Of a stretch of DNA of 9,540 bases, positions 1 through 5,882 are shown in pieces. Source of the stretch: DATIJJ01 sp039936115 (lineage in GTDB: Bacteria > Pseudomonadota > Gammaproteobacteria > DSM-16500); assembly GCA_039936115.1 (NCBI GenBank), contig JBDTIZ010000040.1:1-9540 (forward strand), given 5' to 3'. Positions within the stretch are counted from its first letter, which is position 1. Each line of letters opens with the position of its first letter. The notes below the pieces were generated by a model. The model was not told where the DNA came from and ran no database searches. It saw only the letters and a list, made by a program, of their open reading frames with translations. A program made the translations under genes and the position numbers.

Positions 1-246
1 GGCAGCAGGCCCTAGCAAATGTTCAACGCGAGAACGCATTTCGTTTGCCGCTTTATTGGTGAAGGTCACCGATAAAATATTTAAAGGCGACAAGCCTTCT
101 TTTTCGACCAGCCAAGCGATGCGCGATGTTAGCACGCGTGTTTTGCCACTGCCGGCACCGGCTAGCACTAATTGATGACAAAGCGGTGCAGTAACCACAT
201 CGCGCTGGGCGTCATTGAGAGAATCGAGTATTATAGGGTTCGTCAT
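1..246 (-). CDS. uvrD: DNA helicase II UvrD, N-terminal part (cut by window edge)
   Basis: Superfamily 1A 3'-to-5' DNA helicase acting in nucleotide excision and mismatch repair. Only the first 82 codons are present; the gene continues beyond position 1. The translation starts MTNPIILDSLNDAQRDVV, matching the UvrD opening, with the Q-motif glutamine at residue 14. Walker A follows (AGAGSGKT, residues 29-36), then motif Ia (VTFTNKAANEM, residues 60-70). The LDSLN opening and the wording around Walker A favour UvrD over its paralogues Rep and PcrA. The ATG at 246 is supported by collinearity with the E. coli start. The gene is divergent from engB, with only 36 bp between start codons, so the two promoters must be very close or overlap. 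I see no defect in the visible part. Confidence 0.93.
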   Translation of the reverse strand, partial: MTNPIILDSLNDAQRDVVTAPLCHQLVLAGAGSGKTRVLTSRIAWLVEKEGLSPLNILSVTFTNKAANEMRSRVEHLLGPAA

Positions 247-282
247 AGCCGGCTATTGTAAACATAAGAAGTTTTTAAATCG

Positions 283-882
283 ATGAATAAATCAAATTAT
301 CAAAGCGCTGAATTTCTATTAAGTGTAGCAGATCTTTCCCAATTACCTCCGGATGACGGCGTTGAAGTCGCGTTTGTTGGTCGCTCAAATGCTGGAAAGT
401 CTAGTGTTTTAAATCAGTTAACCCAAAACAAAGGTCTTGCCCGTGTCAGCAAAACACCAGGGAGAACTCAATTAATTAATTTATTTGGCTTAGATACTGA
501 GAGACGCTTGGTCGATTTGCCAGGTTACGGTTATGCCAAAGTGCCGCCTTCCATCAAACAACACTGGCAAAAATTATTAGATGATTATTTACGCTCGCGT
601 GATTGCTTGAAAGGATTAATCCTAGTCATGGACATCCGTCATCCGCTTAAAGAGTTCGATCAACACATGCTGGCTTGGTGCAATCAGTGCGAACTAGCTG
701 TGCATATTCTGCTAAATAAATCAGACAAATTAACCCAGAGCGCCGCTAGCAAAACTTTACGTGAAGTGAAAGAGTCGCTGGGTAATTACTCAAATCCAGT
801 GACTGTTCAAACTTTCTCTGCGCTAAGAGGCAAAAACGTAAAAGAGTTACGCGACTTGATGGATCAATGGTTTTCGTATTGA
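283..882 (+). CDS. engB: Ribosome biogenesis GTP-binding protein EngB (YihA/YsxC)
   Basis: Essential small GTPase of the TrmE-Era-EngA-EngB family, needed for assembly of the large ribosomal subunit in the cytoplasm. All G motifs are visible in order: G1 GRSNAGKSS (33-41), G2 around TPGRT (58-62), G3 DLPG (78-81, followed by the family-typical YGYAKV), G4 NKSD (145-148) and G5 SALRG (179-183). The length of 199 residues is normal for the family. An AAGAAG stretch at 266-271 is a possible but distant ribosome site for the ATG at 283. The gene is divergent from uvrD and is followed by a repeat-bearing spacer with no obvious intrinsic terminator. Nothing looks damaged. Confidence 0.96.
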   Translation: MNKSNYQSAEFLLSVADLSQLPPDDGVEVAFVGRSNAGKSSVLNQLTQNKGLARVSKTPGRTQLINLFGLDTERRLVDLPGYGYAKVPPSIKQHWQKLLDDYLRSRDCLKGLILVMDIRHPLKEFDQHMLAWCNQCELAVHILLNKSDKLTQSAASKTLREVKESLGNYSNPVTVQTFSALRGKNVKELRDLMDQWFSY

Positions 883-987
883 TACATTAAAATAAAAAGA
901 AGCAACTACTGAATTGTGTCGCAAATGGCGCGCCTTCCTGTCTCGCAACCTTCACAGCATATCAAAACCAATCTCTTATCAACTGGG

Positions 988-1012
988 TTGCTTCGCTCGC
1001 GCTCGCAATGAC
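988..1012. repeat. Dispersed palindromic repeat, left copy beside the F-box gene
   Basis: A 25-bp stretch with core GCTTCGCTCGCGCTCGCAAT. Its exact reverse complement is found at 2369-2393, on the other side of the 1134-2351 gene. The unit is itself imperfectly palindromic (TTGC ... GCAA around alternating GAGCG/CGAGC). A looser GC-rich tail follows to about 1034 and ends in GGAATGACAGG, as in the right copy, whose tail has GAGAATGACGGG. Repeats of this wording are scattered in intergenic regions of several intracellular bacteria; the family name is not known to me. Function unknown. Confidence 0.8.
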
Positions 1013-1068
1013 GGTGGCGAAGGTGGGAATGACAGGCCTAGGTATTCTTTAAATCTCTTCTTCGTGCG

Positions 1069-1112
1069 GTTAATATTTCCTTAATACTTCTAACGTATGA
1101 TGTGTCTATAAA
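1069..1112 (+). promoter_or_regulatory. PmrA-like direct-repeat box and -10 element of the F-box gene
   Basis: Two half-sites, GTTAATATT (1069-1077) and CTTAATACT (1080-1088), are separated by TC. They match the tandem cTTAATatT element known for the response regulator PmrA in Legionella pneumophila and Coxiella burnetii, where it controls Dot/Icm secretion and effector genes. A TATAAA -10 candidate lies at 1107-1112, 18 bp after the box, so the second half-site covers the expected -35 region, as usual for PmrA activation. The ATG follows 21 bp after the -10. The box and spacing are seen directly; binding by PmrA is inferred. Confidence 0.6.
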
Positions 1113-1133
1113 TTTACCTAATGAGCGTTACTT

Positions 1134-2351
1134 ATGAAATCACATGTTAAATACGTTGAATTGCAAGAGCTAAAAGAAGATCAACTAGAAGTGCCCGATG
1201 CCGTTGAATTGCAAGCGCTAAAAGAAGATCAACTAGAAGTGTCCGATGCCGAGGTTAAGGCTGTCAGTATTTATTTCCGATTACCGACTGTTATGTGGCT
1301 CAATATTTATTCCTACCTTGACGTCAAGAGCGCAGTGAGATTCCATATCATGTATCCGAAACATGAAGCATTAACTACGTACGTCGCCAATAATCAAGAT
1401 GTATTGCATAAAATGGTAGACACCTATTTCGTGGAAAATACACTACCGGTTTTTAAAGCGAACATAGATACTGCGGTTACCGATGAGCTTACTAGACGTA
1501 ATGCTGTAGTTACGGATCGACCCGTAAAAAAATCCACTTGGGCGCGAGTTTTGACGGGTGCGGGCGCTGCGCTAGCCTCCTTGCTGCCGGCATGGAATAT
1601 AAAAAAAAGTCTCTATGCTTTTTCCCAATCCAAGATATTGTCTGATTTAAAAACCGCTGTATTTGATCAATTGCTAGCTTATGTGGATCCAAATAAATTA
1701 ACTCAAGATAATTTTTACAGTGAGAGAGAATGCGATCTCACACCTGATGGCCAGTACGTTAGTCATGTCTGTCGTTGTACGTATGATTCATTGGTTAATA
1801 GCTGTCGATACGATGTCACGCCTTGCGCGGACAATGGCGGTATTTCAGCCTATTTTCAACAATGTAATGCAACGCTTTGGTCAACTTTTACCTCAGCTTG
1901 CGACGACTTGGATGGCCGGTTTGGATATGCGTACTCAAAATATGCGTGGGCAGCTGCTGCTATCGTGATAGGAGGCACCATCCTGTGTATCACAGGTAGT
2001 ATTTGTGTCGTTGCTTCTGACCTAGATAACTTGAAAGGTAAAAGCGAAATCGAGCAGGATAAATTTTCTGCTTTGCCACTCCCCATCAAGATCCAGAGAG
2101 ATCCTTGCAGCCGTTATTTTCTAGAGAGACATTTTTTTAGTGAAGGCAAAGAAAATCCAACTATAAAAGAGATTTTGTCAAAGTTTAGCGAGCTACAAGA
2201 AGGCAGCAATCTCCAAAGCCATAAAACAGTATTTGGATCGAAAAAACTAAGTGAAATACCCTGCACGCTTTTTTTTAGAAAGCAACCCAATCCATCCTTA
2301 TCCAGCTCTTCTTCTCATATAATTCAAATAGAACATAAACGTTCTTCTTGA
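1134..2351 (+). CDS. F-box-like, Cys-rich membrane protein, candidate secreted effector
   Basis: I do not recognise this 405-residue protein as a named family. Residues 8-39 are two near-identical 16-residue acidic repeats. Residues 47-75 resemble a eukaryotic F-box (LPTVMWLNIYSYLDV, with LP at 50-51 and the I-x-S-Y-L-D core at 58-63), the motif that recruits Skp1 to SCF ubiquitin ligases. Two hydrophobic segments follow, a short one at about 138-153 and a clear membrane-helix candidate at about 271-295. Between them lies a Cys-rich stretch with seven cysteines (200, 213, 215, 224, 231, 244, 256) and an N-A-T sequon at 245-247. The C-terminus (about 383-405) is polar and Ser-rich. F-box domains in bacteria are known mainly from translocated effectors of Legionella and relatives, and the PmrA-like box upstream fits that role. 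A degenerate Cys-rich surface protein is another possibility. The ORF is intact. No strong ribosome site precedes the ATG. Confidence 0.72.
   Translation: MKSHVKYVELQELKEDQLEVPDAVELQALKEDQLEVSDAEVKAVSIYFRLPTVMWLNIYSYLDVKSAVRFHIMYPKHEALTTYVANNQDVLHKMVDTYFVENTLPVFKANIDTAVTDELTRRNAVVTDRPVKKSTWARVLTGAGAALASLLPAWNIKKSLYAFSQSKILSDLKTAVFDQLLAYVDPNKLTQDNFYSERECDLTPDGQYVSHVCRCTYDSLVNSCRYDVTPCADNGGISAYFQQCNATLWSTFTSACDDLDGRFGYAYSKYAWAAAAIVIGGTILCITGSICVVASDLDNLKGKSEIEQDKFSALPLPIKIQRDPCSRYFLERHFFSEGKENPTIKEILSKFSELQEGSNLQSHKTVFGSKKLSEIPCTLFFRKQPNPSLSSSSSHIIQIEHKRSS
1155..1250 (+). repeat. 48-bp tandem duplication inside the F-box gene
   Basis: Two adjacent 48-bp copies (1155-1202 and 1203-1250) differ at only two bases, changing Glu to Ala and Pro to Ser. 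Each encodes VELQ-x-LKEDQLEV-x-DA. The period is a multiple of three, so the frame is kept. Near identity at DNA level points to a recent duplication, or to copy-number variation between strains. Confidence 0.93.
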
Positions 2352-2368
2352 TCCTGAGGAGATGTACT

Positions 2369-2441
2369 GTCATTGCGAGCGCGAGCGAAGCAATGACGGG
2401 ATCGCCGGCTCGCCCCATGGCCTTCGCGAGAATGACGGGTC
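2369..2441. repeat. Dispersed palindromic repeat, right copy beside the F-box gene
   Basis: Positions 2369-2393 are the exact reverse complement of 988-1012. The copy is a longer palindrome here: GTCATTGC (2369-2376) pairs with GCAATGAC (2390-2397). A GC-rich tail runs to about 2441 and ends in TTCGCGAGAATGACGGGTC, another version of the same wording. It begins only 18 bp after the F-box stop codon, so it may also act as the 3' hairpin of that transcript, although no T-run follows. Confidence 0.78.
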
Positions 2442-2514
2442 TTTTTCGAGGCATGAGCATGACACAAGACAATCACTCCACCGTCGTGCAAATTTTGCCC
2501 TAACCATTGCTTCA

Positions 2515-2534
2515 TTTAAGATTTCCTTAAGTTT
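2515..2534 (+). promoter_or_regulatory. Second PmrA-like direct-repeat box, upstream of the FAD oxidase
   Basis: TTTAAGATT (2515-2523), a TC spacer, then CTTAAGTTT (2526-2534). The half-sites fit the YTTAAG-N5-CTTAAG arrangement of PmrA boxes, and the central ATTTCCTTAA is identical to that in the box at 1069-1088. The start codon lies 67 bp downstream. No good -10 is visible at the expected distance (TCTTAA at 2553-2558 is poor), so the promoter itself is uncertain. Confidence 0.5.
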
Positions 2535-2557
2535 ACCAATGCTAGCGTTTCCTCTTA

Positions 2558-2576
2558 AGCTCTCATTTTGAGAGCT
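2558..2576 (+). other. Small perfect hairpin in the leader of the FAD oxidase gene
   Basis: AGCTCTCA (2558-2565) and TGAGAGCT (2569-2576) form an 8-bp stem with a 3-nt loop. No T-run follows, so it is not a typical intrinsic terminator. It ends 11 bp before the GGAGG ribosome site (2588-2592). It could be a leader structure or chance. Confidence 0.4.
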
Positions 2577-2601
2577 AGCACTTGCACGGAGGTAGGCTGT
2601 C

Positions 2602-4464
2602 ATGTCAATCACATCGAAGAATAAAACCACTCTGTTAGAATTCGCGACCAAACACTCCATCAGGTACCACATAGGATTTAAAAATTTCACTAAAAATGTC
2701 ATTGCGCCTAATGCAATTGTTTTTGCAATCGAACACAAGCTTGATTTGCAAAATCTCATCACGCTAATTAATCAATTTAATAAAGTCAAAGAACCTGGAG
2801 AACAAATTGTTTTGCGCGCAGCAGCCGGTGGAAAAACGACTAACGGAGCTGCCAGACGTTACAGCAATTCTTTTTCAATGACGCCATGTGCGGAAGGTGA
2901 TGTCATCGTGAATTTAGTGGGCGATGAATTTCAAACGATTGAAGTAATCGATCAAGAAAAAAGTCTTGTTCGCGTGGGTGCGGGCGTGCAAATTGGTGAG
3001 CTAGATAGAATATTATTTGAAAAACATAAACTTTCGTTACCAACATCCAGCTTAATTCCTCACGTGACATTTGTTGGTCTATCCGTAACAGGACATGGGA
3101 CAGGCCAAGATCAACCTGCTATTGCAGGATTAATTCGTGCCATGACGATTTGTCGTCCTGATGGAAAAATTGTACGCATTGATAATCACGATCCTGACTT
3201 TGAAATTATTCGTGCAAGCCATCTTGGTTTATTTGGCGTTGTGTTAAATGTTGAAATTGAATGCATCACAGCCAAAAAACTTCAGTGCGTCACTGAAGCG
3301 CGTAGCATTAATGAGTTAATTCAAGAAATTAAAGACGGCTTATTTTTTAAATACCCTTATATCAGCATCATGTATATTCCAACGTATCAAACTGACGAAC
3401 GTAATCAAAAAAATGTCATTGTGTTGCGCTGGGAACCTGTCAGTTTAGATGTGAATAATACTCACAATTCGCCTAAATTAAGTCATTTTGAACAAGAGCT
3501 CGCAATCAGGCTCAATAATTTATTTAATATCCCTGGTTTTTTAACGACGCACTCGCAATTAATTCCTGCATACATGAAACATTTAGTTTCACGTATGGAA
3601 GTTGGACTCAAAGATAATATTTCTGTTGGGCCATGGCATGATATCGCGCATTATCAAACTGCTTTTCCATGGAACTTGGATGATGCAGATTATTTATTTA
3701 ATACGCGCAAAAAAGGATGTGATGAAATTGTTGCCGCGCTAGAGCATCTCAGTGATACGTTAGAGAGTTATGCTAAAAAACAACTTTACCCTATTATTGA
3801 TGCGGTTTATCTGCGATTTTTTAAAGGAACTAATGGTGGCTTATCGACAAGTTTTCATCGGCCTAATGAACATGTTTGTGGATTTGATATTGTGTCCAGC
3901 GCACGTATTCCGGGATATGCAGCGTTTAAAAAAGACCTGGGAGCTTTTTTTTATAACAAACTTGCGGCCAGGCCTCACTGGGGGAAAACCGTTCCACTCG
4001 ACATTAATTATGCAGCGGTGTATGGCACGAGATTCAATGAATTAATCCGAGCATTATCTCGCTGGTACGAAGCATCTGGCTCAGACTTTAAAAAAAGTTT
4101 ATTTTTAAATAATTTTTTTCGTCAGATATTGCAAGTATCGCCGACAAAAATATTTGCCCCTGTTGCTTCTGGAGGAGAAGAAAAAAAGGAAGAGAAATCG
4201 ATTCCTTTTGCTGAAATAAAAGTTGTTATAACACATTTGCTCGAATTAATTGACGAACAACATTTTGACACTGCGCCTATACGTGAGTTGAAAAAAAATC
4301 TGTTAACAATTATCAATACGCCGCAGGTGGTGCGCTTTCATTTCAAAACGGAGGAAAGACGACTTGCATTTTTGAAGAGCCATCATGAGCAAGTAAAGCA
4401 GGCATCGGAAAAAAACCAAGAGCAGAAAGAATCGACGGCACAGATTTTGTATTTGTCGCCTTAG
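2602..4464 (+). CDS. FAD-binding oxidase of the aldonolactone-oxidase type with extra C-terminal region
   Basis: A 620-residue flavoprotein of the VAO/PCMH family. The N-terminal FAD domain spans about residues 30-225: an AAAGG turn at 73-77, VRVGAGVQIGELD at 123-135, the pyrophosphate-binding SVTGHGTG at 161-168, and LGLFGVVLNVEIE at 208-220. The C-terminal half carries aldonolactone-oxidase features: YLRFFKGTNGGLSTSF (403-418) and the hallmark RPHWGK (457-462). Known relatives oxidise sugar lactones or alditols with O2; the substrate here is unknown. The usual G-H-S histidine that binds FAD covalently is missing, and Tyr403 stands where relatives have a Glu of an E-x-R motif. About 100 residues (520-620) are added after the domain: a charged linker, a helical part and a Glu/Gln/Lys-rich tail with Leu at -3, resembling Dot/Icm E-block signals. 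GGAGG at 2588-2592 supports the ATG. No signal peptide is seen. Function as an effector is inferred only. Confidence 0.85.
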   Translation: MSITSKNKTTLLEFATKHSIRYHIGFKNFTKNVIAPNAIVFAIEHKLDLQNLITLINQFNKVKEPGEQIVLRAAAGGKTTNGAARRYSNSFSMTPCAEGDVIVNLVGDEFQTIEVIDQEKSLVRVGAGVQIGELDRILFEKHKLSLPTSSLIPHVTFVGLSVTGHGTGQDQPAIAGLIRAMTICRPDGKIVRIDNHDPDFEIIRASHLGLFGVVLNVEIECITAKKLQCVTEARSINELIQEIKDGLFFKYPYISIMYIPTYQTDERNQKNVIVLRWEPVSLDVNNTHNSPKLSHFEQELAIRLNNLFNIPGFLTTHSQLIPAYMKHLVSRMEVGLKDNISVGPWHDIAHYQTAFPWNLDDADYLFNTRKKGCDEIVAALEHLSDTLESYAKKQLYPIIDAVYLRFFKGTNGGLSTSFHRPNEHVCGFDIVSSARIPGYAAFKKDLGAFFYNKLAARPHWGKTVPLDINYAAVYGTRFNELIRALSRWYEASGSDFKKSLFLNNFFRQILQVSPTKIFAPVASGGEEKKEEKSIPFAEIKVVITHLLELIDEQHFDTAPIRELKKNLLTIINTPQVVRFHFKTEERRLAFLKSHHEQVKQASEKNQEQKESTAQILYLSP

Positions 4465-4497
4465 GGGCTGGATACTGAGGCGCGAGCGGCGCACGTA

Positions 4498-4577
4498 GCT
4501 TTGTCATGCCTCACTTGGCTTTGTCACACCGCACTTAGCTTTGTCACACCGCACTTGGCTTTGTCGCCCCGCACTTG
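4498..4577 (+). repeat. 20-bp tandem repeat array (four units)
   Basis: Four consecutive 20-bp units begin at 4498, 4518, 4538 and 4558. Each follows GCTTTGTC-n3-CC-n-CACTT-n-G, for example GCTTTGTCACACCGCACTTG. Units two and three are nearly identical; the first and last are more divergent. A fragment of a further unit may lie just before 4498. The last unit runs into the palindrome at 4567-4587. Confidence 0.85.
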
Positions 4578-4675
4578 TTGCGGGGTCTGGAATCAAAACA
4601 TTAAAAAGTCATTAAAAAAATAAAATGTATTTTTTATTGTTTAAAGCCCGGACCCCGCAACAAGTGCGGGGTGAC
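4563..4675. repeat. Large inverted repeat at the centre of the repeat island
   Basis: Positions 4567-4587 and 4651-4671 are perfect 21-bp reverse complements (CCCCGCACTTG... against ...CAAGTGCGGGG). Pairing extends to about 28 bp (4563-4590 with 4648-4675) with two mismatches, around an AT-rich 57-nt loop containing long A and T runs. Each arm is also a hairpin by itself (CCCCGC ... GCGGGG). It lies between the 3' ends of the FAD oxidase and epmA, so it may terminate both transcripts; the AT-rich loop gives each arm a possible U-tract. Confidence 0.75.
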
Positions 4676-4770
4676 AGGAGTAACAAGTGCGGGGTGACGG
4701 GAGTAACAAGTGTGGAGTGACAGTAGCAACAAGTGCGGGGTGACAGAGTAGCAATAAGTGCGGGTGACAA
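4655..4770 (+). repeat. 23-bp tandem repeat array (five units), opposite orientation
   Basis: Five units share AACAAGTGCGGGGTGACAG, with CAAGTG at 4661, 4684, 4707 and 4730 and a degenerate TAAGTG at 4755 (spacing 23, 23, 23, 25). They are reverse complements of the 20-bp units at 4498-4577 plus a few linker bases, so the two arrays face each other. The last unit ends within about 10 bp of the epmA stop codon. Confidence 0.85.
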
Positions 4771-4776
4771 CGCCAG

Positions 4777-5757
4777 TCATTTTTTTAACCTATCAAACGA
4801 AAAACTCACCGCACCCGCAAGTGTCTGACAACCCAATGCCAACATCACCAACCGATCAACACCCAATGCAACACCTGAGCAATCAGGCAATCCCGCATCA
4901 AGCGCTGCTAAGAATTTTTCGTCAATCGCAACATCTGGTAAATTATTTTTTTTGCGATACTTCAAATCATTTTCGAATCGTTGCCGTTGATCAGCCGAAT
5001 TTTGTAATTCATGAAATCCATTCGCCAATTCAATTCCTTTAAAATACACTTCAAATCGCGATGCGACAGGTGGTTGTTCTTCCATTCGGATTTTCGCCAA
5101 GGCGGCTTGCGTGATAGGAAAATCAAATAGTAAAACAGGACAGAGTTGCCCGATCTGTGGCTCGACAACATGTGTTAACAATAATTCTAGCCAATTATTT
5201 TTGTCTTGTGATGACGGCTCTGACGTCACAAAGTGAATAGCATGATGTTTAGCACACGCCTCCAGTTCACTCACCGTCGCAAGATGCGGATTAATTCCAG
5301 CATATTTTTCAAAAGCAGCTGCATAACTGATACGTTCTGCTGTTGGTGTTTTTAAAATTAACTGTAACAATTCATCGACTTCATTCATCAATTGTTGATG
5401 ATCGAATCCGGGGCGATACCATTCCAACATAAGAAACTCTGGAAGATGAAACGTTCCTAAATCTCCTTGGCGAAAAGCTTTGCACATTTGATAAATCGGG
5501 CCTGATCCGGCTGCAAGCAAGCGTTTCATTGCGTATTCCGGCGAGGTTTGGAGATACATTTGCTGTGTGCTGTTTCCGCCGTTTTCTTTGAATAGCGCAG
5601 GAATTCCTGTCACATGTGGATCGGTAACAGTTGCAGAGGTTAAGAGCGGAGTGTCTACTTCGAGTATGTAACGCGCGGCAAAAAAATCTCGGATGTGTTG
5701 AATTATTTCGGCGCGTTTTTTTAAAGTAGCTAGCGTTGCTGTGGGTTGCCAGGACAT
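4777..5757 (-). CDS. epmA: Elongation factor P--(R)-beta-lysine ligase EpmA
   Basis: A paralogue of class II lysyl-tRNA synthetase (PoxA/GenX/YjeA) that activates (R)-beta-lysine with ATP and attaches it to a conserved lysine of EF-P instead of tRNA. It has 326 residues, about the length of E. coli EpmA (325), and lacks the anticodon-binding domain. Motif 1 lies around residues 22-40, motif 2 at 95-115 (FRQGDLGTFHLPEF then LMLEWYR), the GIELANGFHEL stretch at 241-251, and motif 3 at 295-306 (GVALGVDRLVML), where EpmA proteins have Ala in place of the LysRS glycine. The start MSWQPTA aligns with the SWQP near the E. coli N-terminus. The only ribosome-site candidate, AAGAG (5770-5766), lies inside a long inverted repeat. 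It follows efp in the same direction with a 125-bp gap filled mostly by that repeat. Confidence 0.95.
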   Translation of the reverse strand: MSWQPTATLATLKKRAEIIQHIRDFFAARYILEVDTPLLTSATVTDPHVTGIPALFKENGGNSTQQMYLQTSPEYAMKRLLAAGSGPIYQMCKAFRQGDLGTFHLPEFLMLEWYRPGFDHQQLMNEVDELLQLILKTPTAERISYAAAFEKYAGINPHLATVSELEACAKHHAIHFVTSEPSSQDKNNWLELLLTHVVEPQIGQLCPVLLFDFPITQAALAKIRMEEQPPVASRFEVYFKGIELANGFHELQNSADQRQRFENDLKYRKKNNLPDVAIDEKFLAALDAGLPDCSGVALGVDRLVMLALGCQTLAGAVSFSFDRLKK

Positions 5758-5762
5758 GGATG

Positions 5763-5856
5763 TTGCTCTTGTAGGGGCGAACCTATGTGTTCGTCCTTGT
5801 CAAACTTCGAGCTAATGCCGCTGGGCGAACACATAGGTTCGCCCCTACAAGAGCAA
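5763..5856. repeat. 31-bp perfect inverted repeat between efp and epmA
   Basis: Arms 5763-5793 and 5826-5856 are perfect reverse complements over 31 bp (cores GTAGGGGCGAACCTATGTG and its complement). Three more pairs, one of them G-T, continue inwards. The loop is about 26 nt. There is no ORF inside and no long T-run after either arm. The GTAGGGGCGAACC wording is familiar from dispersed intergenic elements of many bacterial genomes; a non-autonomous mobile hairpin element is likely but not proven. It would fold very stably in the efp-epmA transcript. Confidence 0.9.
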
Positions 5857-5882
5857 AAGCATGGTTTATTACTTGTGAGATT

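Noticed and set aside
1720..1968. 82-codon plus-strand ORF and overlapping minus-strand ORFs inside the F-box gene
   Set aside because: They are alternative frames of a longer intact gene with its own promoter.
2370..2762. 130-codon minus-strand ORF
   Set aside because: It crosses the repeat, the PmrA-like box and the start of the FAD oxidase on the other strand and shows no recognisable domain; it is open by chance.
4498..4770. CRISPR array
   Set aside because: Units are 20-23 bp with almost no unique spacers, the two halves face each other, and no cas genes are nearby.
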